From: Lineus longissimus | Taxonomy: Eukaryota > Nemertea > Pilidiophora > Heteronemertea > Lineidae | Assembly: GCF_910592395.1 (NCBI RefSeq) | Contig: NC_088325.1 | Location: forward strand, 15,688,109-15,752,108 | Direction of reading: 5' to 3' | DNA length: 64,000 nucleotides | Shown: positions 49,601-62,082 of the stretch, piece after piece | Layout: each line of letters opens with the position of its first letter | Position numbering within the stretch: the first letter of the stretch is position 1 | The notes under the pieces: generated by a model | What the model saw: the letters and a program-made list of their open reading frames with translations, nothing else | What the model was told of the DNA's origin: nothing | Databases searched by the model: none | Translations under genes and position numbers: made by a program

Positions 49601-49772
49601 GATCTCGGTAATGAAGTCACCGATGAAATCCTAACACGAGCGTTCAGTAAGTACGGCTCGTTTCTAAAAGCCAAAGTCTGCCGCGAGAAACGAACCAATA
49701 AAACCAAAGGATACGGTTTTGTCAGTTTCAAGGATCCCACTGATTTTGTGCGTGCCATGAGAGAGATGAACG
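46682..49772 (+). CDS. RBM42: RNA-binding protein 42, 3' end not found
   Basis: Five exons: 46682-46734, 47759-47979, 48207-48478, 48797-49166, 49578-49772; phases agree and give 370 residues. RBM42 is a nuclear/cytoplasmic RRM protein that binds hnRNP K and acts in splicing and stress granules. Seen: the N-terminal SKMKEMEAEMDRFEEE; Pro/Gly/Met-rich central exons (poly-Pro runs, MGMPPRGPPPMGPPGMGM); a Lys/Glu-rich basic stretch; the family signature RTAAGTTWEDDSLLEWESDD directly before the RRM; RNP2 RIFCGDL; and RNP1 KGYGFVSF. The last exon stops after AMREMNG, in the middle of the RRM. The expected terminal exon (family GKYVG.RPIKLRKS and a basic tail) was not found between 49773 and 64000. 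Orthology is secure; the model is partial. Confidence 0.95.
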
Positions 49773-49989
49773 GTGAGTCATTCAGGAATATTGAAAATTG
49801 ACCTGATTTTTATCTTGATCAGGTCTTGGAAAGGCACTGTTTAAGAGTTTATAATCATCATTATATTCTTCCAGGCCATTCATCATCAAGTTTTATTGGT
49901 TTGATACCGTTTGCCTTCAAATAAGATTAGCGGGTGATGTGGTATTTAGACCTCGTTATAAACGTTTTCAAGATGTCTTATGATGTAAT

Positions 49990-51030
49990 TGGGGAGAAAT
50001 TCTGAGACTATTTTCTCTGCCAAATCTAGGACTGAAAGATGAACACCTTTGTGTGTCAAACCTGCTTTCATTTCACAGTCATGAGTTGGCACTTTATGCC
50101 TTAGAATCAGAGGAGGCACACTAGCACTGTTTAGACAAGAAGTCTCTCCCACAGTCCTAGGAATATTGGATAGAACGTCACGGGTCATTCACCAGAACAT
50201 TCAACCCTGACCATCGGGTGAAGAAGGTGGCCGTTAACATAATCATGCTGTAGTTGAGGTTCACTAGTTTGTCAAAAATGTCGTCAAGACTGAAAAGAAA
50301 TTGTCGTCAAGTACAAGGTGAGAGCAGGACTGAAAATATGCTTCGTTCAAGTTTTCGAAGCATCCTATTCCATGGGGTATATGTCGCATGCACATGTTTC
50401 CGTTGGAAAGAGGATCGAGTCACGGCAGAGAAGACTGCAAGAGGTCATTGAATTGTACACAATCAGAAAGATCCATGGTGTCATGGTTCATTATGAATTC
50501 ATCAGTCTTTGAGTTATCATCTGGCCCTTCTGTAAGGTCAGTTATCTCCCCGATACACTTGTAAAGTATCAACACCTTGTGTTCAACCTACTTTCATTTA
50601 GCCATTTATTCATCAGTTACCACTGTATGCCTTAGAGGGGGCAGAATGGTACTGTTTAGACAAGAAGCCTCTCCCACAGCCCCAGGAATATTGGATAGAA
50701 CGGCACTGTACTGGGTCCCAGTAATAAATATTGCCTCAAGGACATATGATATTGTTCTGGGACTTATGTAAGATTAGTTTTCTCCGCCAAACCCAAAACT
50801 GAAGGATCAACAACCTGTGTTTAGTCAGAACTTTGTAAGTTACCACTGTACGCCTTAGAGGGGGCAGAATGGTACTGTTTAGACAAGAAGCCTCTCCCAC
50901 AGCCCCAGGAATATTGGATAGAACGGCACTGTACTGGGTCCCAGTAATAAATATTGCCTCAAGGACATATGATATTGTTCTGGGACTTATGTAAGATTAG
51001 TTTTCTCCGCCAAACCCAAAACTGAATTGG
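49990..51030. repeat. Triplicated ~220-bp segment downstream of RBM42 exon 5
   Basis: About 175 bp at 50629-50803 recurs almost exactly at 50852-51026 (shared words GCCTTAGAGGGGGCAGAATG, CCAGTAATAAATATTGCC, TTTTCTCCGCCAAACCCAAA), a period of 223 bp. A third, clearly older copy lies at about 50000-50190, with matches such as CTGTTTAGACAAGAAG.CTCTCCCACAG. There is no coding content. Confidence 0.85.
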
Positions 51031-53280
51031 ATTAACACCTTGTGTTTATTGGCTTAACATATGCAAACACTTCCTAATGAACCCCCTACAAGAGACAAGT
51101 GGCTCTTTGTCTCTCCGACTTTGACACCCTCCTGCGAACATATCAATAGATCAGCCAGCGGTCCTTGGTGTCGCCGCGTGGGTTGACTATGCCCATTGAA
51201 CTTGTTTGCATATGCCAGGAACCCACTATCTGACATCCATAGCAGTAATATTCCCTATTCAAACTGTTACAGTCGGGTGCTACACCACAGTCGGGATAGT
51301 GGGGCCAAATATATTTAAAACTTACATTATCTGTTTTAAACATAGGTTGATATTCTTTTAATTTTATAACATCTTTTAAATGTAACCCATATTGCACCAA
51401 TGATTAACTCTATTTAAGAGATATTATATGCTCTCATAAAAATGCTAAATTTTACATGACCTTTTAATTTGTTTTGTTTATTAATTATAGGCAACAGCCA
51501 CTGTACCCCTTCCCATCTATATACAAATCTTTTCCCTTCCACTAAACATCTGATAGTAGTGTGGTTTGATCCCACCTGCCAGCATAATGTGTCATTGTCA
51601 TAACTTTGTATGCAGATCATTTTAGTTGGTTTTTTGAGCACTTGGTGTCACTACCAACTACAGCATCTGTTCATCAATTTTGAGCCAATAATGCTGCTAG
51701 TTTTGTAGGAAACTCAATCAATCTACTGTAACAAACTTTACGTCTCAAGTGTCGAGCTACTTCTTTGTAATTTAAAAACTGAAGTGAATTTCAGTTGATG
51801 TTGAATGATCTCATTTCATGAGTTGCTGTGTCTTCTTGAAGATTGACTTATTTGGTGATGAGTTATTCTACTGCCGGGCACCGTAGTTTAACCCTATCAT
51901 TCGACCGATCATAACATTTTAAGAAGCTTTGTTCACACTTGAAGACAAGCTCTTGACATCATTCATGTAATCAAACTCTCCGAGAACCACATTCACAGCA
52001 AGAGTATGTGGGGAGGCTGATTAAGAAACAAGTCCGAGTAAAACACACTTTAAACTTGTCACGTGTGATCAGACCCTGATCGTGGGAAATATGCACAGAT
52101 ACTTCCACAGTCAAAGGAAAGATGTCATCCAATGTCCAAGATATTTTTTTAAATGATTTTTATGATCAGAATATTGAATCCAATAACTTTTATGTGAATT
52201 TCTCTTGCCAGTGAATCTCATATAAAATGGACAAAAAGTAAACCCTAGTGGTGAATTCTTCTTGTTGTTGTACTGATGCACATGCATGCATGCAAGGAAC
52301 TTGTCCAAAGTCAACTTTCTGTCATGAAATGTACTATGTGTGACAAAAATGAGCTCCGAAACTGTACTCACTGTCATGAAGAAAGAAGAGTACCTACCTT
52401 CCTTGAGATTGCTGCTTTGAAAGCATCAGAATTTTCAGTCTGTGTGAAATTTGTTTGGCAAAATGAGCCAAAAACATGGCAGCCGCTCTTTCCCTGGAAG
52501 CCTCAACCGACTTCATTGGAATACCAGTCAGAACTGGATTCAAAATATGCCCAGCCTGTTGGCTATATGGTCTTATGTAACGTAGCCCCTGCCAAAGGTT
52601 AGGATCTGTAAGTCATATTCTATATGTTTCCCTAGTGTCACCAAGCTAGTTGATTGGCATCATAGGTTCCCAGCACAGAGTCTATGAAGACTGGCATTGT
52701 TCTCTATGGAGAACCTTTTTTAATCTTGAAATCTGATTGACAGGATTAGTGATCTGTGTTATTAAATTGTAGCCAATGGACTGATTGGTGGACAATGGAC
52801 TGATTTGTGTCACAGTAAAAATAAGCTGGATAGCTGAATAATGACTTTGGTGCTGCAAAATCTTGCTTCTTGATGCTGAAAGCCCTTGACAAGAACTCCT
52901 CCAAACAACATGACACACAAATCCTGACCCCTCACCATAGAATCTGTTGACAAATGCCCTCATAATAACAGCAGAAGGTGTATAATCAATATACCAGGTT
53001 TTCACCGAATGCAAAGAACATTATACAGAGCAGTTAAAAGCAGTTCCGCAAATAAATGAGATATTCCTGGGAAAATGAAGCTGACAGTATCCCACTGTCA
53101 GTGTCCTGGGTCTGAGTAGCAAACCGTTTCATTACAAACCTGAAACATCCAATAGAAAACCATGCAGTAAGACATCATTTTTATTGCAAAGATGATTCAG
53201 TCAGCAGAAAAGTTGTCTCAAAAGGAGGACTTTGTGCCTTTTGCACCTGGATTCTCTTGTTATTGTTCTACTGTGTCTAC
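51031..53280. other. Non-coding stretch, nothing recognised
   Basis: AT-rich DNA without a supported gene. The longest frame (52276-52602, +) contains CTMC and CTHC motifs but has no splice support and no family match. The stretch would be intronic if RBM42 continues past the window. Confidence 0.4.
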
Positions 53281-53290
53281 TCTACAACAA

Positions 53291-54012
53291 CTTGACCAAC
53301 AAATCACTCATTACCCATCTCATCATGTCAGTGCTGATACACGAAGTATGACACTGACAGGGTCACAACCAGTAGTCACAAATGTGCTCCCAGCTTGACC
53401 AACACATCACTCATTACCCATCACATCATGTCAGTGCTGATACACGAAGTATGACCCTGACAGGGTCACAACCAGTAGTCACAAATGTGCTCCCAGCTTG
53501 ACCAACACATCACTCATTACCCATCACATCAAGTCAGTGCTGATACACGAAGTATGACCCTGACAGGGTCACAACCAGTAGTCACAAATGTGCTCCCAGC
53601 TTGACCAACACATCACTCATTACCCATCTCATCATGTCAATGCTGATACACGAAGTATGACCCTGACAGGGTCACGACCAGTAGTCACAAATGTGCTCCC
53701 AGCTTGACAAACACATCACTCATTACCCATCACATCAAGTCAGTGCTGATACACGAAGTATGACCCTGACAGGGTCACAACCAGTAGTCACAAATGTGCT
53801 CCCAGCTTGACCAACACATCACTCATTACCCATCTCATCATGTCAGTGCTGATACACGAAGTATGACCCTGACAGGGTCACAACCAGTAGTCACAAATGT
53901 GCTCCCAGCTTGACCAACACATCACTCATTACCCATCTCATCATGTCAGTGCTGATACACGAAGTATGACCCTGACAGGGTCACAACCAGTAGTCACAAA
54001 TGTGCTCCCACA
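53291..54012. repeat. 103-bp tandem array x7 with palindromic core
   Basis: CTTGACCAACA recurs at 53291, 53394, 53497, 53600, 53703, 53806 and 53909. Each unit carries TGACCCTGACAGGGTCA (first copy with one change), a perfect palindrome with 8-bp arms around a central A, which also reads as two everted GGGTCA half-sites. Copies differ at only a few positions. Confidence 0.92.
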
Positions 54013-54451
54013 CCAACTTGTCTGAATTTCATATCAGTGATTATTACCCGCCCACCAATCAGCTTGATGATACAGTTTGGAGAAGGCCCCCAAATCTAAT
54101 CTGTCCATGACCGGCCGCAGTGCCAGAGCAAACGGACCAATTCACTCACAGTTGCAAATTATCAAACCGAGCAAGTAATTCGCTCAGAAGAAACAACGCT
54201 TCACTTTCCCCGGTCATAGAAATAATGGAAAATGAGCACACATGGCCATTTTGTGCGTGCAGCTTCAAAGTGATTGGTGCCTGTCTTTTAGTTTGATGTT
54301 TTGTCAGCGTAAAAATAATAAACTGGTGATCTGGTGTGCACAGAAAAAAACATCTGCTTGACATGTTGCATCCCTGTCTGTTGCCCGACTGACCTTTGAT
54401 ATTTCAGATGTTTCCCATTGGTGGTAAAAATCACTGCATCACTATAAGTAA

Positions 54452-54592
54452 CTGTGGTTATAGCAGTGACCCTGGTTATGCTAGTAACCCTGGTTATGCT
54501 AATATCCCTGGTTATGCTAGTAACCCTGGTTATGCTAGTAACTCTGGTTACTGTTATACTTGTAACCCTGGTTATAGCAGTGAAACAAGAGA
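54452..54592. repeat. ~18-bp minisatellite GGTTATGCTAGTAACCCT
   Basis: Seven to eight imperfect units alternate CCTGGTTATGCTAGTAA and variants (AATATC, AGCAGTGA). The unit contains the inverted words GGTTA and TAACC, so hairpins are possible. The period gives a spurious 83-112 codon frame. Confidence 0.8.
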
Positions 54593-54923
54593 CACACAGT
54601 TGTTCACACTCTGGACTCCCATCACTGAAGCCAAGAAAACTCCATAAACAACCATCTTTTTCCTGCTCATTAATTTGCGTAAAAGAATTGTTCTCTTTGT
54701 GGTTTATCGGCAGGGATGCTGACCTAGAAGAAGACAGATTTGTTGTCTGCAGTGATTATTCTCTGTCTTTATGCATGAACAGGAAAATGTAGAGTTGTTT
54801 CTTTGCATCTCTATTAGCTCTATCTTGTCTGCTATAAAACATGGAGAGTAAATATGATACATCTCATCCTGCGGCATGTCTGATGCAGATGAAGATAGCT
54901 GAGAGATTTGGCCAAGAAATGTC

Positions 54924-55640
54924 TGACTCCGCCAACCTCTCACAATCTCTCATGACCAGGAATCCAGCCGGTCTGGGCAATTTAACTCCGCCAACCTCTC
55001 ACAATCTCGCTTGAACAGGAATCCAGCTGGTCTGGGCAATTTGACTCCGCCAACCTCTCACAATCTCTCATGACCAGGAATCCAGCCGGTCATGGCAATT
55101 TGACTCTGCCAACCTCTCACAATCTCTCATGGCCAGGAATCCAGCTGGTCTGGGCAATTTGACTCCGCCAACCTCTCACAATCTCTCTTGAACAGGAATC
55201 CAGCCGGTCTGGGCAATTTGACTCCGCCAACCTCTCACAATCTCTCATGACCAGGAATCCAGCCGGTCATGGCAATTTGACTCCGCCAACCTCTCACAAT
55301 CTCTCATGACCAGCATCCAGCCGGTCATGGCAATTTGACTCCGCCAACCTCTCACAATCTCTCATGACCTGGGTCCAGCTGGTCTCTGCACTCGGACTCT
55401 GCAACCCTCTCACAGCAGTCTCCCAGGCCTGGGCTTTCTCGGTCATGGCAACTGAACTCCACCATTCTCACACAGTCCGTCAGGGCCTGGGGTAAAGCTG
55501 GGCTCTGTGATTTGTCTCCAGCATTCCCTCAAAGTCTCTCACAACCAGGGATCCTGCTGATTTCTTGCTCCCCTTCTCATGACCCGGGTTCCAGCCAGTT
55601 TGGTCACTTCAACTCTGCCATCCTCTCATGACAATAGCTC
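54924..55640. repeat. ~60-bp tandem array x8 with decaying 3' tail
   Basis: Units contain GACTCCGCCAACCTCTCACA, ATCTCTCATGACCAGGAATC and CAGCCGGTCTGGGCAATTT. The first eight copies (to about 55380) are well kept; further copies to about 55640 are strongly diverged, as if the array is older at that end. Confidence 0.85.
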
Positions 55641-56870
55641 TGTTACCTGGGCCTAGTTGTTCAGAACAAATTTGATCACTAATGTTGGCCTGGCTTTATC
55701 TCCTTCAGTTAAGCCCTTAGACAACATCAACGTTAGTGAGAAAACCTGCTTTGAACCTAAAACCCATCAAGGTTGCTCACAAATGCAACCCGGATGTTGA
55801 GAAGCGTCTTGGCTTGTTGGTGTTACACACTACCAGTGTCATTAACACATCCAGTTATTGAAGTCATGAAATCAGATACTGTGTGAAAGGAACTACTTCT
55901 TCCTGTTCATGTTGAACCTTCTGCTCAGTAAAAACGTGTCGTAATGTGACACCTATGACCGAGAGCAGAGGATGCTGCAATAAAAACCCAACCAAAAAAA
56001 CATCCTGTAGGTTTGTGATTGTCCTGAAACTTTTTCTCAAAGGGTACTATCAAAGGTGCTCTGGTTGGTTCTTTGATAATACTTCAATGTGACCCGCTCT
56101 GGCTGTCGTCCACGCATGGGTGTTAGACAGATACTAAGCTATTGGCATGGGCTTCAAATAACCTTTAAATGATTATATGACGGGTGTTGCTAGCTAATTG
56201 TTTGAGATATGGACTAATTTCTGTAGTGAAATTGAATGCCAAATTGATTACAATCACAGGAACTGGCCTGGTTCTTCAAGTCAGGCTTGTTGTTCCTGAG
56301 CAAAGAATTACAACAACAAGTCATGAAGTGCCTCATAACCAGATCTGGCACATGAGTTGCTCACTTTCTACTTGAAAGTGTTTTTGTGGCAGGCAGTGAA
56401 ATGTTGCTTCCCCTCGTTAAAATGATGGCTTCCTCGTTCAATTGGCGCTCTTCTTCCTCTGTCATGTATTTGATGACTTTGACAGCCGTTAAAAACATTG
56501 CTTCAGAATATCTGTGGGAACGATGCTACTTTACTCGCTGTCACTTCTCCCGCGTTTAATGAGTGAAGTTTCATACGTTTTAAAGGACCAATTCTCACAC
56601 ACTAATAGGTCCGATTCTGTTCACCACCTTTTAAGGTAACAACAGAGTCAAAGTCAATGATGTTCTGTTCAACAAGTACGGTTAAAAATGTCATCTCTGT
56701 CCGGGTTAAGTGATCTGTGGTGTTTCAACGCACCCGTTCCCAAGTTCAATGACCATTTGGTGCTCTCTAATGGGGGGAGTTCCGATTGCTGCCATAAATT
56801 GGTAGTGCCATTTCCTCACCTGTAGAGGCTCATGTTCTGTGGCTCGAGGTACCAAGCAGTAGCGCTCGCT
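55641..56870. other. Non-coding stretch, nothing recognised
   Basis: No supported gene, RNA gene or element. Short frames only. Confidence 0.4.
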
Positions 56871-56875
56871 ACTCT

Positions 56876-57335
56876 GTTGATGCCATGCAGCACCATTACT
56901 CGGTTGGTGTCATGCAGCACCACTCGGTTGGTGCCATGCAGCAGCACTCGGTTGGTGTCATGCAGCACCACTCGGTTGGTGCCATGCAGCAGCACTCGGT
57001 TGGTGCCATGCAGCACCACTCGGTTGGTGCCATGCAGCACCACTCGGTTGGTGCCATGCAGCACCACTCGGTTGGTGCCATGCAGCAGCACTCGGTTGGT
57101 GCCATGCAGCACCACTCGGTTGGTGCCATGCAGCAGCACTCGGTTGGTGCCATGCAGCACCACTCGGTTGGTGCCATGCAGCACCATTTGGTTGATGCCA
57201 TGCAGCACCATTCGGTTGGTGCCATGAAGCACCACTCGGTTGGTGCCATGCAGCACCACTCGGTTGGTCCATGCAGCACCACTCGGTTGGTGCCATGCAG
57301 CACCATCCCATTGGTGCCATGCAGCAGCAGCATGC
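56876..57335. repeat. 24-bp minisatellite x~19 (CACTCGGTTGGTGCCATGCA)
   Basis: About nineteen units of CACTCGGTTGGTGCCATGCAGCA(C/G) occur. The unit length is a multiple of three and has no stop in most frames, so frames of 129-173 codons appear on both strands (for example HSVGAMQH and CCMAPTEW repeats). These are artefacts of the period. Confidence 0.95.
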
Positions 57336-59172
57336 AATGCAAACAGTCAACTCAAGCTACTCCTTCACGTTTTTTATTCCACTTTATTGGAAAAGTTACA
57401 TTGTAAAGATCACTTCTATGGATCCGTCAAGATTAACATTTATTTACATGTTCTGGCAGTAGATATGGCGAGGGTCCCTAACACATTATGGCAAAGAGAG
57501 AGAGAGGTGGCGCTACTGAATGCCATATCAGTCAGAGGTGGAATTGATTTGCAGGAAGGATGCCAGGCTTATCAAGAAAGTGAAAGTAACACTAACAGCT
57601 TTCATGATAGGCTCTACAATTTGGTCTGAGGACAAGATTCTAACTTTCGTCACGGACGGTGCCATCATCAAGTATCTTTTAAATACCTTTTTAAAGTTGG
57701 AAGATAAAGGTCTGATTCACTTGTGCTTGCTAACTATTGCAGTTTCTGTATTTTCTTTATTTTGGTGGGAAATAGTGTATGATTAGGTCAGGTTTGCCAT
57801 GTTCATTGCCAACATGTTTCTGGCCGCTGTTGAGTTCTGGCCGTGTTAAACAGAATCTACAGAAAACTTCCTAATCCATCCGCTATTAGAAGATACTGAT
57901 TCTCTCATCGGTCCTATGGTCCCAGTGACTATCAGAACCTATTCCCTTTTGTCTTGGGCCATCATTTGCTGGTGAGTTAATCATGAAGTTTTCCACTGAT
58001 TGTGGTACTAAATTAGATCAAACAGCAGTCAGGGGCAATATTGGCCCTGACTGCTTTATTTCTGAATGCAGTCATGATCAGAGTCGGTCTAAACCTCCTC
58101 TCAGCTCCACTTTAGATGGTGTCAAGATAATTTTGGTGACCATCCATCAGTCGATGACTGTAGTGGATTACAGCGTAATAAATGACTTGGGAAGGATTAG
58201 GAAGTGATCTGTTGTACTAATCAAGGGGGCACCAGGTATGCGCGACTCTGGCATACGCACAGTGGCTGAATGGTTAAAGTGAGTGGGAAAGTTTCCATAG
58301 ACCAAGCAAATCACTATCCATCACTGTTAATCTGACAAATAGCTGGATTTCTGCTCTGGGTGAATGAATTTTAATCCTCGGGGACTATTTATATAATAGA
58401 TTGCAAGATGTTTGAACTGAACACACACTTGTTATGAGCTTCTTATTCACACGTCTACAGTATGGACAAACAAAGCTCTCTGTTCATACAAATCGCCTGT
58501 CCTTCTCCACAGTCAGTTCAAGTCAGTGCAATCAGTCATGTCGACAATTTGACAGAACTTTGAATAATTTCATTGGAATAAGTTCAGTTTGGTCTTTGCA
58601 GTGAATCCAGTCTGTTTGTGACAAATTGTCAGCAATTCGTCAGGCTTATGCTTTGACATAAAGGTATCGTTGCTTGTTGACAAAAAGTACTAGTCCTAAT
58701 ATTTCATTGCCACTGCCAGTCATTGCAAGTGACACTGCCTACTGTTGTTAAAAATGACCAGTCTTTTGAATCCACTGCGAGTCCGTGAACTTGTGAAGCT
58801 GTTTTAGATAAGGATGAGATAGAGATGAACTTGTAGAACACTGATGACATATCCTGAAGTGCACTTTCTGTGGCGTTATTGCTGGATCCGACGTGGCATG
58901 TCACTGGTATTCATGTAGGCACCTGTGTGTGTCAACCCTTAGACAATATCCTCAACTATACATGGAGAAGAAATTTCATTAAAATGTTAACCAACTCCAT
59001 TGACCGCAGGATGATAAGAGTGGCACCTGATTTCTTCATACCGTCCAAGACCAGTTTAAACATTCTCTGTCTTCAACAAGTATGAAATATTCTCAAAGAT
59101 TCAAGAGATTTCCTCCTGATGTCTGATGAGATAGCAGAAAGCAGATGAAGAAAGCTGAGTGGAAGCAGATCC
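57336..59172. other. Non-coding stretch, nothing recognised
   Basis: This lies between the 24-bp minisatellite and the stop codon of the peptide-precursor gene and probably holds that gene's 3' UTR. No other supported gene is seen. Confidence 0.4.
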
Positions 59173-62082
59173 TTAGTGTGATTTCTTCTCTGTGATAGCT
59201 TTGTCCCAGTAGACCTTGAAGTCGCCGGCCTTCCCATTGCTCTTGTGGTCGGTCTCTGCAAGAGTAAAGAGAGAAAGTGATTGGTCTAGAACTAGAAGTC
59301 TCGTATAAAGTTTCTTCATGTGACGGCATTCAGCGTCACAGCAAATGTCATAACAACAGTTTTATCTTCTTCACATGAGGCATGACAGACTTCTGGTTTC
59401 CTCCTCTGACCATTGAGGAAGTTGAGTAGAGGTGAAGATGAATGAAAGAGTGGAGAGTGTCATCTTTAAAACCATGCCTCTCTTCAGAACCACGCCCATC
59501 TTGATGCCAACGACGTCATTGCTTTCAATGCCTCTTAGATGTACATTGTCTGTCTCAAAGTTAATCTCGACAACAAGATGGAACAAATCTGCTGAAACAT
59601 CCATCCCACTTTTCTCAAAAGTAGCAGGATTTTTAAGATTTACATATGACAAGGAATGGGATGATGGCGGTATCCTCCTTGGGATGATGGAAGCCATTTA
59701 TGTGATTGCCTCTCAAGGGAAGTAGTGTAACTGTTTATTCCCTTCATTGCTTAAGTTGATTATTGTGGAACTTGTTTGAATGTTATCTTAGCTGTCATGC
59801 CAACGAAGTGAGGTCTTTGATGAAAAGGCAGCAGAAATGTTGAGCTCTGTTTCCAAAAAGCATTTTGAAGTTTGTCAAGTCATGAATTGGCTTTTTGTGT
59901 ACTGGGAAATTGGGGAGAAGAGACAGACAGACGTCCAAACAACAATCTGCTGATATATCTGGAGAGAAAACATTTGATTAAAACATTTTTTGATAAGTTA
60001 TACTATGATCAGAGGGTGAAAGTCTTATAATCTAAATCGCTTGGCCTAATATCTGATAGTGAGGGGATCTGATGGTCTGGTGATGCCAGCATGAGTGAGT
60101 CCTTACCTTCAAAGTCATCGAGGACTGAGCCAAGGAGATTCCATTCGTCCTCTGTTATGTCTGACCTCTTCTTATGCGATTTGCCTGGAAGAGATGAGGA
60201 AAGTGAGGTGATCATGTGTCAGGGTGGTCATCAGGAGGATATGTGTCAGGGTGGTCATCAGGAGGATATGTGTCAGGGTGGTCATCAGGAGGATGTGTGT
60301 CAGGGTGGTCATCAGGAGGATGTGTGTCAGGGTGGTCATCAGGAGGATATGTGTCAGGGTGGTCATCAGGAGGATATGTGTCAGGGTGGTCATCAGGAGG
60401 ATGTGTGTCAGGGTGGTCATCAGGAGGATATGTGTCAGGGTGGTCATCAGGAGGATGTGTGTCAGGGTGGTCATCAGGAGGATGTGTGTCAGGGTGGTCA
60501 TCAGGAGGATGTGTGTCAGGGTGGTCATCAGGAGGATATGTGTCAGGGTGGTCATCAGGAGGATGTGTGTCAGGGTGGTCATCAGGAGGATATGTGTCAG
60601 GGTGGTCATCAGGAGGATGTGTGTCAGGGTGGTCATCAGGAGGATATGTGTCAGGGTGGTCATCAGGAGGATGTGTGTCAGGGTGGTCATCAGGAGGATA
60701 TGTGTCAGGTGGTCATCAGGAGGATGTGTGTCAGGGTGGTCATCAGGAGGATGTGTGTCAGGGTGGTCATCAGGAGGATGTCGAGATGAGGAAAGTGAGG
60801 TGATCATGTGTTAGGGTGGTCATCAGGAGGATGTTGAGTTGGAATGGCATGCTGTCTGATAGTATGGGCATCTGTGGTTTGGTTAGAGTAATCATCAGGA
60901 AACCAAGTTTGACAACATTGGGGGCTGTGTACTTGACGTCTTAGGCTGAATATCTTACAGTACACACAAAGCTCATGCTTCTACTTAACATGTCAGAGTC
61001 CACCTCAAGTTTTACCATACTGGTACAGAACTCAGATTTATATCATGAAGTGAAGATGTCTTTGTCTCTAGCCTAAACAAGCATGCTGCAACATGTGTTA
61101 CTGTAGCTTTAGGCTGCATATCCATAGACCAGGCAGTGTTCTTTTCAGCAATTGTCCCCTGTTCCGTGTTGGCTTGTGCCCTTGTTATACCCCACCCTCA
61201 AAATGAATCTCTATTTGGCTCATTGGACATTTCCAATGCTATGGAGACAACTCCACAAGGGCACAGTCTCTGGATGCACTCCCTAAAAGGACATTGATGC
61301 CTATCCATGCATCACAGGTTAGTGTTTTTACCTTCGTAATCTTCAAGTGCTTTTCCTAGCAGGTTCCATTCAGCGTCTGTTAGATCTGCTGCCCTCTTGC
61401 CACTTGGTGACCATGATCGACCTGCAACAGGACAGTGAGAACCATTACTCAACATTCAGTCTTTAACAATTCTATGTGAATCCTCTCTGGGACTGTTGGT
61501 GAAAAAGTGCATGGATACTGCTCAACAGCAGGCCGGTCTGTCAAAGTACATTTCTCTTGATCTGATCAAAGTTGAATCCAAGTAAAATCCAGTCTGTACC
61601 ATGTCTGTGTTACGCTTTGTTATGTTCTCTGAGAGAGGATACAAAGATGTATAGACACAATGAGCTGGGGGATTTCCTCAACTCTTATCTCAACTGTCGC
61701 ATAGAACAGGTGGTCTAACCTGGTCATTGTAGCTAGAGATATAGTTTGAAAGAATCGTAGAAGTGCAATTCTAATTGGCATGTGAATGAGACATGTCATT
61801 TTGGTCCACAGTAGAACTTGTTTCAATGTGATATACTATGAAAGGACAGAAATTCCCATGAAGCATACCTGATGTGAAGAAAGGCTCCACGAAGCCCTTC
61901 TCTTTGCCTGGCAGGACCTTGGCATCCGATGTGACCTTGGATGAGATATGTGTGCACCCTGCTCCCCAGCCGCTGCAGCCAAACACGAAACCCAGTCGCT
62001 TCCTTGTTGGCATTGGGAGGGCACTACTGGTCAAGACGCATACAGCTAGCATCACCGTCACAGCACTGAGTGTGGGAGACAT
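59173..62082 (-). CDS. Secreted peptide / neuropeptide-like precursor
   Basis: Four exons in transcript order, 62082-61869, 61421-61332, 60184-60107, 59255-59173, all joined by phase-1 introns, give 154 residues. A strong signal peptide (MSPTLSAVTVMLAVCVLTSSA) is followed by a short propeptide to RKR (27-29). The next segment, LGFVFGCSGWGAGCTHIS (30-47), holds the only two post-signal cysteines, a C-x6-C loop with Trp. Further processing sites are GKR (79-81, would leave an amide on SWSPS) and KKR (106-108). Exons 2 and 3 encode paralogous segments, DLTDAEWNLLGKALEDYE and SDITEDEWNLLGSVLDDFE, each preceded by a dibasic site. Size, signal peptide, dibasic sites and repeated exons together indicate a prohormone. 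It matches no named family I can recall; the loop size equals that of CCHamide, but the sequence does not otherwise agree. Confidence 0.8.
60205..60830. repeat. 27-bp minisatellite x~22 in intron 2 of the peptide gene
   Basis: Units of GTGTCAGGGTGGTCATCAGG followed by AGGAT(A/G)T lie just upstream, in transcript order, of exon 3. Two sub-types (GATATG and GATGTG) alternate irregularly. A flank word, GAGGAAAGTGAGGTGATCAT, appears on both sides, so the array arose inside a duplicated segment. The period of nine codons gives open frames of 195-232 codons on both strands, which are spurious. Confidence 0.95.

Noticed and set aside
52276-52602. 108-codon frame with CTMC and CTHC motifs
   Set aside because: The four cysteines are suggestive of zinc binding, but there is no flanking exon, no paralogue and an ordinary AT-rich context.
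56816-57406. Frames of 130-173 codons on both strands
   Set aside because: All are products of the 24-bp minisatellite; several frames are open at once, which real genes do not do.
59371-59697. Minus-strand 108-codon frame in intron 3 of the peptide gene
   Set aside because: It is fairly protein-like in composition, but no acceptor/donor pair joins it in phase to the peptide exons, and no family match is apparent.
60091-60814. Frames of 195-232 codons on both strands
   Set aside because: They come from the 27-bp minisatellite inside an intron of the peptide gene.
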